Of a stretch of 64,000 nt of DNA, positions 37,438 through 48,686 are shown in pieces. The stretch is taken from NCBI GenBank assembly GCA_015499995.1, contig JADNRV010000009.1, forward strand, positions 62,001 to 126,000, in the 5' to 3' direction. The position numbers and the translations under genes are program-made. A model generated the notes under the pieces. It did not search any database. It was not told the origin of the DNA and saw only the letters and a list, made by a program, of their open reading frames with translations. The first letter of the stretch is position 1. Every line of letters starts with the position of its first letter. The DNA comes from Flammula alnicola (lineage: Eukaryota; Basidiomycota; Agaricomycetes; Agaricales; Strophariaceae).

Positions 37438-38330
37438 TCAGACCATTCCGTGCTTCCCCGTTTTCTCGAAGGGTGACGTCGGGCAGAATGCCAGGTCAGT
37501 ATGTCCGTAGATAACGTCCAGTCGAGAGATTCGCCGAGTCGAGCCATCAATGTGTGAGGCGTTTATCAATGTCATTCTCTTGTCCGCCCACCCGGGCACC
37601 TTGTGTACCATGTTCCGTTGCGCCTCATACATGAACTCGAGCGGGGTCAGCCGGACGGCGAAGTGCTCGTCATGTTGGTGGTATTCGTCTACTGCGTCCA
37701 CATCTTCGCCTTCTGCATTTCCTGAGCCTTGCGCCTGCACTTCTGCCTCCTAGAAGGAAGGGCCCTACAACGGTAGGCGGAGGCTTACAGCTGACAGGTG
37801 ACAATGTAAGCGTAAGTGAGGGCAAAAACGCAAGCAGCGACTGAAAATGCAGTGCGAACAATATTAGGTTCGTGTCCATCAGCGGCCTGAGTGCTGAGAG
37901 GAATGTAGACAGGTAGTCGATCATGAGGGAGGTGGGTGGCGTCTGTCATTGACGCTGAGAGGCAGGCGATGGAGGCAAAAAGCACCGAGTGTCGGCCCTA
38001 GAGACTGAGCCAGTAGCCATTCCCAAACCGACAGAAATATTGCCAGAAGGCGACGGTCTGATGGTGGTGCATCTGTGAGGTAATGGGCCTGAGGCCCGCT
38101 GCTCGTCATGCTGGCAGCAGGCGGAAAGGCGGTCGACTCAGTGGAGAGCCAGAGCATCTGAAACAAGCAGGGTATGGTCAGCACTGTTGGATCGACACGG
38201 AAGTCCTATGCTTACTCACCACCTCCGTGTCCGCGATAATCGCGAACGGCCAGCCAGACGCACTAGTCCTCGATGTCCAGATCGGCTCTCGTTCGTGTTC
38301 ATGGTCAGCACTGAGAACCGTCGCTCTATT
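37438..38330 (-). pseudogene. Multi-pass membrane protein gene, splice phases disturbed
   Basis: Three minus-strand blocks: about 38300-38220 (SASGWPFAIIADTEV, then a GTGAGT donor), 38173-38040 (after a TTTCAG acceptor; MLWLSTESTAFPPAASMTSS ... DRRLLAIFLS) and 38000-37790 (VLFASIACLSASMTDATHLP ... FSVAACVFALTYAYIVTC, two hydrophobic segments), then 37750-37438 (an acidic linker followed by FAVRLTPLEFMYEAQRNMVH, RMTLINASHIDGSTRRI and DLAFCPTSPFEK). The last join does not keep frame with any GT-AG pair I can find: the visible GTAAGC donor gives a stop. So the copy is either broken or uses a site I miss. Family unknown. Confidence 0.42.
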
Positions 38331-38685
38331 GCGAGGTTTTCGGAACAAAGACGATACGTGCGTAAAATTCTCTTACCCAAACGATACCACCCTTTTCTTA
38401 TGACTAGGCGAGGCCGAAACTTCAAAATAGGCTCTTTACAATCCTGTACACGGTTTTGATACAAGATAATAAATATATTTTAAGAGCTAATCCACGCCAT
38501 GAGACACTGCATGATAAGGATGCGAAGTACATAAGAGCTAATCAGTACTTGCAATCACACTGTGTCGTTTAGAAGACCGAGTGTACTCCGATAATTCTCC
38601 AATCATGGCCGTCTGCAAACTTGTCGCAGGCCTACTACTTCCACGCTGGATCGGGCTGCGGGATAAATTTGCATCAAAAACTGTT

Positions 38686-40130
38686 TCAATACTTAAGCAA
38701 TGGACGTACCGATCCGTAGGTTTGCCAAGGAATCATATGTAACAATACAGTTCCTTTTTCTTCAAGTTGTCTTATACCTGGAGCCCGACGCAGTGCCGCA
38801 AGGTATGGAACGAAGTCCTCATCATCCACCACATAGTATCCCACACCCACAGTGATCGTCTTCAAATTCGGGAACATCTCCTGCAACTGCCCAACGAGAT
38901 CCAACCAGGCAAAGCTTTCCAACTCTGCTGCCTCTTCCTCAGGGGTTTCGCTGAACGCCGGTCTGAAAATGAGTACGACTTCTTCTAACGAAGGCGAGTG
39001 AGAAGGTAGAGTGGAGAGCGAATTCCACATTGTTGACATCATTGGTAACATCCTCTCCCCTGATTGCGAGATATGATCCAATGTGATGGTTCCGACGTGA
39101 ACAATGCGTACGTTAACGCATTGCGATAGATCAACAGTGTCGTAATAAGGCAATGCATCTGTAAATAAATACCATGAAGTTATCTTGCGAAATACCGAAA
39201 TGTTTGCTTACCCGTACTATCGAGATATGGATCGGACAACTTTATAAAAATATGGTGAAGAGACGGTCCGACCCGTCGTAAGAACCTTGAAAAGAAAGGA
39301 ATGTACGCCTCTCTATTGCTCCTGGTCATGGGGACCAGCCGAACATGGAACGATTCAACGGTAATGTCAAGGTCGTTAGCGCGTAGGGGATCCCATACAT
39401 CTTTCAAAAGCAATAGCGAAGAGGTGTCGAGTGACTTCAAGTGAAATCGGCGTCGGAAGGTCGAGGAGTGCTGTGAGAGATTGGGAATCACTTCATCGTC
39501 GAACTGCAGGTTGTATAGCGTAATCGACTTTAAAGACGGGTGGAGGCTGAGCCTGACGAAAAGCTCCATAATGTCGATTTCCGCACGCCGGTACGTGTAT
39601 GTTGCGAACGCTACAGAGTCAAGCTGCAAGTCCGCGATATTGGTCTGGAAGAAAAGGTCTCGAATGTGGGGCGGGATGTATGGCCACAATAACGATGTCA
39701 GCCGGAGCGTCCTCAGATTTGGCAAATTAGCGAGAATACGAGCCAAATTCTTGTTTGGAAGGTGTTTATAACCTCTCGGAAGGAATAGCTCTTTGACGTG
39801 AAGAGACTCGACGGCATTGGTAAAGCTTGTCCAAGGAGCCTCGAGGAGAGCGAGGAACATGTCGAACTGTCTGTCGCCACCTTTGTTGAATTCCAGTTCG
39901 GAAAAGAGATGAAGGCGACTCCTGATTAGTGTTTGTCTGGATGTGAGGCCCAGACGTAGCAAAGTTGGTCTATCATTGTGGAGGTGGTCGGTAATCCGAT
40001 CCAAGAGTTCAGGTGCGAAAACGCCAATGGCGGTATTGTTGTCATCACTGGAAATGGTGCGCAGTTCGGGAGATATAGGAAGAATCCTTCCAGTGAGTCT
40101 TCGGAAGAGGGACAAGTTAAACATGTGCAC
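38686..40130 (-). CDS. F-box-like protein, two exons
   Basis: Exon 1 40130-39212, exon 2 39158-38686, joined in frame through GTAAGC/TTTACAG as DST|DALPYYDTVDLSQC; about 463 residues. The N-terminal segment APELLDRITDHLHNDRPTLL with LGLTSRQTLIRSRLHLFSEL is the fungal F-box-like helix pair, after a lead of about 40 residues. It is followed by leucine-rich stretches (LANLPNLRTLRLTSLLWPYI; LQLDSVAFATYTYRR; LHPSLKSITLYNLQFDD) and a C-terminal part ending PWQTYGSVRPLLKY. Related in type, but not closely, to the protein at 31.5-33.0 kb. Function by family: substrate adaptor; target unknown. No lesion seen. Confidence 0.75.
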
Positions 40131-40430
40131 AGTGGTCCGTGGAACCTACACAGTAACATCTTATAACCTCGACCACGGCAGTGCAGAGATGCGATGGGGC
40201 TGTGCGGTGATGGAGTACACAAGATCTGCTTCCCCATTTGGACGTGGTGAGACGGGATGCAGTTGTTTCTTTCTCTTGTTCTTCGAATCAAGCTATGCAT
40301 ACATGTAGCGGCGGCTTCACGTACGATCTGATGGATACTTACACGTACTTGTGGCGGGTTGCTCCCAGCGCCAGTGCGAAGTTAAAGCTAAACCTGTTCG
40401 ATAACGGTTAAATATAATTAATATTCTATA

Positions 40431-43363
40431 TCACCCAAGAACTACAGTTCCCAAGAGCTCTCTCAAAAATGCCTCGCTGTTGGGCGGCCGTCCGAGGAAC
40501 TCCTGTGCGCAATCTAGTTTTCAGCTGGCATTCAACCATGAGCGGGATAAACACGTACCGTGAGAATATCGGTCGTCGCGACTTGATCCGGCGCATAGAA
40601 TCTTGTCGCGATACAATCTACCACGAACAGGATCGAGAGGGTCGGCCTTGAATACGGTGGCGTACATGTCTGCCGCGAATACTAGGGAGTATGTGTATCT
40701 GTCGAAGTTGTAATCCTTCAATACAAGGCCAACAAAAAAAGAGAAGCAGAAAAATGACGCACCCATAATAACCCACATCATATCCACCCGTGAGGTGTCC
40801 GAAAGCACTCTGGGCAGGGCATTCTTTGTCATGACTCCGGAGAGAGATCTTTTCGCGGAGGCTACACCAGAGATGGGTATAATCCTCGGCAGCTGTAAGA
40901 TTTTAAATCATCATTACTTTGAAATTTTTATATTTACGTACTTTGCTCGGTGTGGATTATCAGATCGAACTTGGCAAAGAAGAGTTGTTGGAGGTTGAAC
41001 AAGCCCACATTCACGTAACGGCTACAAGCCAAAGGGGGTGAATTTCATGAAAAGAGTGGAGAGAGATGGAGAGGCCCTTACCTCTTGAGGAGTTTTTCGA
41101 TAAGTTCGGGTGAAAGGGGTTCCTTTGTTTCGTAATGGCTAGATATCTGTTGCAATATCCTGGGTTCCCAGCACCTAGAACGAAGAGATATAACAAAACC
41201 CACAAAACGAGAGACCAAGACACTTACCAATTCTCCAACATCTGAGAAGGAGCTTCTCCGAAATCGAGAGCAACACTACGAAATAAATCAGAACCTCATT
41301 CAAGTAAAAGTAAATAAACCATTTACCTGGTACCATGGAACCTAGCAAATTTAGTCTTACTCAGAAGGTCATGGAAAATATGTCCCATCTCGTGGAAAAA
41401 CATGACTACGTCATGATGGCGCATCAGAGCCGGCCTTTCAGATGTGGGCGTGGCCAAGTTGGCGACCATCGCGCTTACAGGGTAGCTGCGTTTTCCGGTG
41501 GGAAGGTCGTAGCCCGGGAGGATAGGCCATACGGATGTCTGGTTGTGTTTGCCGGCTGATAGAAATGAAAAATAAAGTAAGAATTGGATGGAATAAAGAC
41601 AAGGAAGAGCAGCAAGGGAATACGAACGACGAGGAAGGAGGTCGAGGTAGCAGTATCCGACGAATCCGGATTCGTGTTTGGGGTCTTTCTCCCAAACAGC
41701 GAATACTTGGACCTCTATCACACATGAAAAGATTAGCAATATTCCAGGTTGAAGCGAGCACAAGCATCACGAACCTGGATGCCAAACGCTGGCGTCTTTC
41801 ATCTCCTCGAACCTAACTGCGAGGAGGTTCTGATAGATCTCCAAGATGGTAGGAACAACAACAGAAACGGGGAAATACTCCTTAATGAGTGTTCCATCCA
41901 AGTCAAGAGTCTCTTTCACGTATTTCGTATTGTAATAACCGAAATCCCAGGTATACAATTTGTTGTCGAAGGGAAGACCTTTGTCTTCATGTTCCTTCTT
42001 TTTCATAGCAAGAAGCTTTTCGCGGTCCTTGATACCAATTGGAAGAAGCTTCTCTTCGACGCCGTTGAGGAACTGTTCGAGGGATGAGAATAATGAGATA
42101 TGTGAGATATGATGTGCAAGGCGAGACTTACATCTTCGACACCCTTTCCTGACTTAACCATCTTAACTTCGGTGACATAATCCGCCCTGTTAGCTTCGTT
42201 AGGAATTAATAGCCTAAATATCATTAGTGATATACATACCAAGTTTTATATCCAAGAAGACTAGCGATCTTTCGACGCAGCTCCAAAGCCTTGGCAAGTA
42301 CAGGTGTGTTGATTGCCGAACGCGATTCATATCCTTCTTGGGCGCGTTTGCGCGTTTCTGGATTTTCCGCGTGTTCGGTCTGGAAATAAATTAAACATCA
42401 GCGTATTTGGCGGAAGGAACAAGGCGTGATACACACAATGGGGAAGATATCCAGGCCTTTGAAGGTAACGTCATATACATTTTGTCCCTCTTCAGTGCGT
42501 TTGGTATACCCGGAAAGTACAACATTCTGAACGCCCTTGAGTTCTTCCTCAGTGAAGGTGATGTGACCCTAGAAGGGTGTTAAATAGGTTATTCGATATC
42601 TAAAAAGGAGTGTTGCTTACGTTCTCTTCGTTGAGATTTTTCTAGCGCCAGAATCAGCACTGAATCCCGTTTTGGTTTGCAGAATTCAACGTACCTGGGA
42701 TTCCAAGCACACTTGCGACAGTTCCTTCTTCAGAATCTTTAGTTCTTCTTGCTTTTCAGCAGGAAGAGCAAGTCCGGCTCGTGTTCCGTCCAAGATCTGC
42801 AGTCGACTCATTAGAACAGCAAACCCGGAGTATTACCATAGTTCTCACCATCTTTTCGACGAGACGTTGCTCCTCTGACGACAATTTCTCCCATTGACCT
42901 GATTCTTTGATGTTCTTTTCGGCAGCGGCCTTGGATTTGAAGACATCGACCCGCATAGATGACTCTACACCGAATTCGCGGACGAGGGACTCTGATTCGG
43001 TGGAGGCGTCGCAGAGCTCCTTGGAGGCGGATACGTTTCGATAGAATCCCAGAGGCTCCGCTTGGGCATAGAAAGCTGTTTTTGCTTGAGCTAAGGCGAG
43101 CTAGAGTTTGGATTAGTTGTCCTTGCGATTCTGAGGTGACCGTCGACTCACAAACACCTAGCATTGTGATAACCCATTGTAAGCTATTTCCCTTGAAAAT
43201 TGGTATATATACATACCGAGTCGAAATTACAATCCCTGGGATCGAGTTGCCCTACCGTGTCCAGAACAGCGCCGTATTTCTCGATCGCCTGCTTGGTCAA
43301 CTCAGCGATATTCTGCTCGCTATGGTCCCATTTCATAGGAGGTTGCGGCGGAGTGAAAGCCAT
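40431..43363 (-). CDS. M3 zinc oligopeptidase (saccharolysin/thimet type)
   Basis: Cytosolic metallopeptidase that trims short peptides. Start ATG 43363 (MAFTPPQPPMKWDHSEQNIA); fifteen or so exons, including a 6-nt microexon at 43157-43152 (VF) and a 21-nt exon at 42641-42621 (KNLNEEN). Order: LALAQAKTAFYAQAEPLGFY; EKLSSEEQRLVEKM; ILDGTRAGLALPAEKQEELK; FTEEELKGVQNVVLSGYTKR; KALELRRKIASLLGYKTW; DFGYYNTKYVKETLDLD; NQTSVWPILPGYDLPTGKRS. The zinc site HEMGH is in VMFFHEMGHIFHDLLSKT near 41390, and the third ligand is Glu in DFGEAPSQMLENW. C-terminal landmarks are FGHLTGGYDVGYYG and YTYSLVFAADMYATVFKADP. Near 40580, SRDD is followed by sequence two bases short of the family frame, so the last exon (family-like EFLGRPPNSEAFLRELLG) is read out of frame as it stands. 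The active site is unaffected. Confidence 0.9.
43152..43157 (-). other. 6-nt microexon (GTGTTT, Val-Phe) of the M3 peptidase
   Basis: Flanked on the minus strand by a GCTAG acceptor and a GTGAGT donor; both introns are phase 0 and 50-59 nt. It joins CNFDS to LALAQAK and supplies the VF expected in the family at this place. Confidence 0.7.
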
Positions 43364-43369
43364 GGTGTC

Positions 43370-44440
43370 GTTATTGGTATTGATAGTTGCTAGCAGAGAA
43401 AGATAGACAGAATCGGGGTTGCAACACCCCTGAAGGCCTTATGTATCAGCCAATCTTATCTCTGCCATTCCCATGGGCACAGCTATTCGGCAGTGCCACA
43501 ACGCGACCTTGCCAAATACCGGCGGTGCCACGAACCGCTGCATATCGGCTTCATGCGGCTTCACACACCTAGGATGTTCTTCCCCCAATCGTATCGCCCT
43601 TCAGATTCAGACCTAAAACTCAACAAGAGGTGGATAAGAGTTTATTAGTATCGAGAAAGATTTTCCAAACCTCGTCTTGCATCCGTCATCCGGCCTAAAT
43701 TACGTAGGTATTTTCCGTGCTCATCGTGAGTTCATCATCAGCTCGCGGTCAATACCACTATTACCACATGCTATCCCCAGATATCGGAGAGGACAAACGT
43801 CAGGAGTCTGATTTAGGTAAGTCCTCTTCGAAAATCCCATGCGAGTTGGTATGATTGCACGATGGTCAACCTATAGAGGGGCCATGGTAGCGCGGGCGGC
43901 GGGTGCTAGGGCCGGAGAAAGTCGCATGGCAAGACCAAGGTATATCGAGGGAAGTATCGATCAGCCTGCCAGTTTCATGATGCTAGGGGAGAGAGAAAAG
44001 AAACAACGAAGGAATGGTGGATGAGAGTTCGTGAGGCGGTTGGTCGCGTGACTCGAGCCGGCACGTGGGCCTCATGATGCTGACGCGACGCACGGACTTG
44101 CAGATGGCCTAAGACTCAACAAAACATAGAAATGAAATGTCTCCTAATGCGAGGAAAATCTTTTCCAAAGATATACGCAAGTGAAAACCATGAAAGGAGT
44201 GCTCCGTAATGAAATGGGGGTGCCAGCTACACAGCAGCGGTTTCAGAGCGAATCATGAACAGCACGTTCCAATCTCATGTAATTTATGAGCAATGTCAGG
44301 TCCGACAACGGGCGAAAGGAAAATGGAAGTCGAGGGCCAGTAAATGCAGTAACGATACACTTGAAAGCGAAGTGAAATTAACCACATTGGTACTATGAAG
44401 ACAACGGCATCTCGTACTAGCAAAAGAACACCACAAGAAA
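43370..44440. other. Intergenic, including the 3' flank of an SDR gene
   Basis: No gene. About 44260-44448 resembles, on the minus strand, the 3' flanks of the other SDR copies (for example GGAAGTCGAG...CCAGTAA and the CATAGTACCAA-type block), so the duplicated unit extends past the stop codon. Confidence 0.5.
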
Positions 44441-44448
44441 ATGCGAAA

Positions 44449-45505
44449 CTACCATGTAAGCTTATTGCCATCAACGTTAATAAACTCCCCGCCATCCTTC
44501 TCTCGCGTAGAGCCTTCGATTATGTTAACGAGCGCAGTCGCAGCTATCGCAGGAGTAGTCATTAAATCCCGAAAAGATTCAAATGTGCCACTTGCGTCGA
44601 GGTCACGGTTTTCTTTCGCTGAGGATCAAATGTTACAAGCATGAACTCCATCATCGAGGTGGCATCTGAGTACGCACCCATATCAGTCTCAACCATGCCA
44701 GGGGCCAGTGGGAAGCAGACTAAGAGAGGGGAATATGAATAAATCGTAAAACGAAGACAGTGGGTAACGCATGAACTCACTAAGCCAATCATTCTCGAAG
44801 TGAATCTTTCTGGATAGCCAATTAAGCCCTGCCTTGCTGACACCATAAGCAGTATATCCGGGAAAGGTTTGCATGTACGCAGTGAGGCTCCCTGCACCGG
44901 ACGAGATGGGAATAAACTTCGGAGATTTACTGGCTTTCAAAAGCTGGTAGACTGTCTGGAAGAGAACAAGGACCCCAGTAACGTTGACCTGATATATAAA
45001 CTGTTGGATCAATGGCCATAGCGTGCATCTTGCTGGCTCACCTCGAAATGCTCTCGGAATGTCTCGACTGGGATCTCTGCGGCCGGTGCTATGTAATTCG
45101 CAAAGCCTGTTTAAAATAGCAGATGGGTCAACTACATGAATAACTCGGTGCAGATAAAGGCGTACCTGCATTTGCGACGACGACGTCGACACGTCCATAC
45201 TTTTCTTGGATCTGCTTAGCAATAGCCTGGTTCCCTTCCACATCCCCGGAAACAAATTTGACAATTTTGATCTTTCCTGGGTGCTTGGACGCGAGTTCCT
45301 TCAGAGAAGTCGCTTTCGATGGATCACGGGCTCCGGCAAAGATGATGGCTTCCGGAATTTTGGCTACGAGCTCAGTCACAAGGCCCAAACCTTCGCAATG
45401 TTAAGTTAGCAAGTTGACCCGGAAAAGGAAAGAGAGAAATTCTCTTGGTTGCTTGCCTATACCACGATTTGCCCCGGTAATCAAGTATACTTTGGATGAA
45501 GACAT
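44449..45505 (-). CDS. Short-chain dehydrogenase/reductase (SDR copy 1)
   Basis: NAD(P)-dependent classical SDR of about 250 residues, similar in type to fungal ketoreductases; substrate unknown. Six exons. MSSSKVYLITGANRGIG holds the Rossmann TGxxxGIG motif; the first intron begins inside that motif with a GC donor (G|GCAAGC) and ends AAG. Next come LGLVTELVAKIPEAIIFAGA, VVVANAG (the NAG motif), VNVTGVLVLFQTVYQLLKAS, the catalytic Ser in PISSGAGSLTAY, the catalytic YxxxK as YGVSKAGLN, PGMVETDMG, and the ending GGEFINVDGNKLTW with TAG at 44449. No stop or frameshift seen. A MITE sits 25 bases before the ATG, inside the presumed promoter or 5' leader. Confidence 0.88.
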
Positions 45506-45530
45506 GTAGCTAGAGAGCTAGAGTTGAATA

Positions 45531-45795
45531 CTGTACCATTTTAATTAGTTCGGCCAGGGGTGTGACCTGTGACCAAGTGGACGAAATTTCTACATCGGCC
45601 AAGCAGCCTGTGGCCTGAGACACCTACCGAAAATTCGGCCAATATGCGGGGCGCTTGCGCCCCGCGGAGCGCTCCGGAGGTACCAATGATCTGGAGCGCC
45701 GGCCAAAGTGTTTGTGACCTGGGACAACCGTCCGATTTCGGCCACATCCACAAGCCCTGTGACGCGTGACGGCCGAATTAATTAAAATGGTACAG
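45531..45795. mobile_element. MITE, 265 bp, 25-bp terminal inverted repeats, TA target duplication
   Basis: Both ends begin CTGTACCATTTTAATTA and continue to TTCGGCC with one mismatch in 25 bases (AGTTCGGCC versus AATTCGGCC). The element is flanked by TA on each side (45529-45530 and 45796-45797), the signature of the Tc1/mariner superfamily. Subterminal sequence is also partly inverted (GACCTGTGACC against GTCACGCGTCAC). The inside is GC-rich, contains an 18-base near-palindrome (GGGGCGC TTGC GCCCCGC) and has no transposase, so it is non-autonomous. Confidence 0.88.
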
Positions 45796-45799
45796 TAGT

Positions 45800-47395
45800 G
45801 TTAAAGGTTTGAAGTATAGGAAAGTACAGCGCTCTAAAAGCCTATGTGAATCCTGTATTTAACGGCCGTCTCCATCCAGGGTAGTATCTCTTCGACGAGA
45901 GAATTATATGACAGACTTACATACAAAAGAATGCGGCGATCATTTCGCGGCTAGTCATGGCCGTTGTCCTCCAAAAAAACCCCTGCTTCGAGCAATGTTA
46001 ACACTCCGCCAAAAGGTAATTATTATTTTGGATAATTGAATCAAAGCGAGCAAGGGCGGCAGGATCGATATCTAGCCCAATCTCCAGCCTCAGTGCATTC
46101 TCCTCTGCATCCTGAGGCGCACATTTCAGATATACATGCGGCTGTCGTTACTGGATTCGTAATGTTCAGGTTGTTTACAGGTAAAAATTCTCAAGAGAAT
46201 TCTTTCGAGCGACGTAGTTACAAATATGACATGGGAAAGCTTTGCGATACTGAATTGTGGTACATAGTTTTCGTAGATTTTTGGAGGCAAACTATTTGAC
46301 TCATATGTGCTTGCTTATGAAGCCGGACAATTCTATTAATAGTGTCCGAAGGGTGCTACGCGGTCACTATCTGCCGCATTAACATTTAAAAAGGACTGAA
46401 GGAGGTTGACGTCGAATGTTGCAGTATGTTCAAGCCCCAGCGGACTGACTTCTCGCACAGACACGTATTGCACGGATGTCATTTCGTTACGACTACAGTG
46501 GTAGATACGTAAAACATAGATCACAGTACAAGTACAAATTTAAAACATTCTCTCGCTCGTAACTCATCTACCGCGACCGAGAGCAGAAAGCAGCTTTGCG
46601 GTTGTGGTCTTCATCCAGGAACCCAGTCAGATACACACCTCTTTTTTTGCCTGCATGGCTTCTCGACTTTTGGACATCTTTCCGGACGTTTGTTTCAGAA
46701 CCTTGGGCAATATTTTGCCCCTCTGACGGTCGAGCTTGATGATTCTATCGTACGCCTGACGTTGTACGTACTGTTCTCAATAGAACATAGATGACGAGCT
46801 GTCTGAGATGAGACATCGATACAGGAGTCAGGCGACGAGAGCTCCAGAGGTCCGTGTAGCGATATTCCTGCGACATGCATGAATCCTCGAATGAGCAAAA
46901 AGTAGAACATGAACCGAAGTCAACTAGAACCGCCATCTTAGGATTCGAAAGAGCTCTCGGCATGGTTGGAAATGTACTGGCAGCCCTATAAATCCGCAAT
47001 ACGATCACGAATATGACAACATAGTGTACGCGGTCAAACCACGAAATCAAACGAGAACGAGAAGAAAAAAATGCCGATAAATTGACAGAAAGTCGGAAAT
47101 CGCACCCTGCTTAAGGTACACACTTATCAAGCCGACGCCTGCAATTGGAAGTGTATCCAACTCGCGCAGAAGGCTAGAGTGAATTTTGCTTGCCAAGACT
47201 GCTTGATGAATGACAACATTTGCGGAGGAACATCGAGCATGAGGAGCAGAAGTCGGATTATAGGCCGAATAGACCATGACAGGACGTTTGAACAGAAGCA
47301 CGCTCAAACGGAAGGACCGAGACAGCGAGAGAGGAATTGAATGACGAGAATTATGCTTTATGCACATGATTCCAAGGACAAGCCAGGAATTAGTG
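45800..47395. other. Intergenic, ending in dispersed repeat copy A (about 47045-47300)
   Basis: No gene seen. Copy A shares a block around AACTCGCGCAGAAGGCTAG (47159-47178), plus the nearby GACTGCTTGAT, with copies at 49.7-50.0 and 61.0-61.2 kb. On its minus strand a 106-codon ORF (47047-47367) reads SSLLRELDTLPIAGVGLISV; the partner copies keep the RELV/RELN core, so the repeat may once have been coding. Confidence 0.5.
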
Positions 47396-47399
47396 CCTC

Positions 47400-48640
47400 G
47401 TAGGGGCGACAGTCACCGTCGCCGTTGCCCCCTGGTCAGGCCTTCCACTGCAAATCTGTGGGGATAGGCTTGACGTGGAGGAGTATGCCAGGCCAGCCCA
47501 GACGAAGTAATACGAGGAGGCGAGGAGAGGCAAGGACGGAGGCGGAGGGAGGCCAGGCGAGGTGGGGAAGCAGACAGGAAACGAGAAAGCGGAAGCAGAT
47601 GGAGGCGCGACGAGGAACAGCAACCACTCGGTAGCAGCCACCGCCACCTGCCACCATGCCGTCGCCGTGGCATACAGAGCAACAGAGTCGGGTAGTTGCT
47701 GCTACTGCTCCCTCCGATTGCTGGTGAGGGTGTCACCTCGCAGCGGTTGTGGGCAACGGGGGTGGGCAGAGGTGGGAGGCAAAACGAAGGAAAATGCTGT
47801 CCAAACAGCATTCTCGCTCCATGGGACAACCTGAGCGCCAGAAAGGCACACTCCTGATGGTAGTGGTGAAGGCGACGGAGGCGAGAGGCGTGGGACTCCG
47901 GGAGTGACGATGACGGCCAGGCGGGAGCTGCGTAGCGAGGAAGAGGATGAGGACACGATATACGGTCGTGCCCTCGTTTTGGCCTATGAGTTTGAGAATA
48001 GGTGGAAGGGTTCGACTCCATTTGATACGCACCGGGTGGATCTCTCTCCCCTCGTGGTTTCTTATCGCCAGTCAGACTCATCGCTTCAATTGCCACCTTT
48101 CAGGTGTTCCAGAGCCGGCCCACGTCCGAAGATGAGAGGAGGGGCACGCGGCATTCGATTCGGGTTGTTCGCATCGTACTTGGCTGGATAATCAACAGAG
48201 TAGTTAGAAATGCGATAATTAGATAAATAGGACCCATCGAACGATTTTGAGGCTGTGGATGGAGAGAGACGAGGGAGCAGAGAGAACGTGATAAAATAAG
48301 TAGAAATCGGCGTTTGCCGGAAACTTATACGTTCTATAAATAGGACTAGACCGTGGTCGTTGGATTTCTGTGCGCCTTGCGCGTGGTCTGCTCTAGCAAA
48401 GTTAACTTGACTCGCCGTGTCCCTGCTCCTGGGCCTTGACACATTCCATCGCACTTATGGTGCAATGTCAGTCTCGGACCGCCGTCATGATGGAATGTCC
48501 AGCTGACAGGAACCTCGCCTCGAGCGTAGCGAGTTTTTCGAAGTTCCGTCACATCTCGTAGACTCGTACTCAGTAGGTCCTTATAAACGACCCCAAGGTT
48601 CTAAGCGTTACTCTAAAATCTCTCCCCGAACCAACTCCTT
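47400..48640. other. GC-rich, purine-biased tract; no gene called
   Basis: 47460-47960 is richer in G and in GAGG/GGCG runs than its surroundings, and all six frames are open for unusual lengths (a 227-codon minus ORF is the longest). Composition alone explains this; no domain or splice structure supports a gene. 48419-48496 is a partial copy of the start region of the next ORF. Confidence 0.4.
48419..48496 (+). repeat. Upstream copy of the leader and start of the ORF at 48687
   Basis: Matches 48641-48717 at most positions (CTTGACACATTCCA, CGCACTT, GCAATGTCAG, CTCGGAC, GCCGTCATGA). In this copy the ATG opens MSVSDRRHDGMSS and then a stop, so only the second copy keeps a long frame. Confidence 0.75.
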
Positions 48641-48686
48641 GTCTCTGCTCCTGCAACTTGACACATTCCACCGCACTTCCGACGCA

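Noticed and set aside
47413..48096. 227-codon minus-strand ORF
   Set aside because: Lies in a GC-rich tract where all frames are open; Ser/Pro/Leu/Arg-biased composition, no domain, no splice context.
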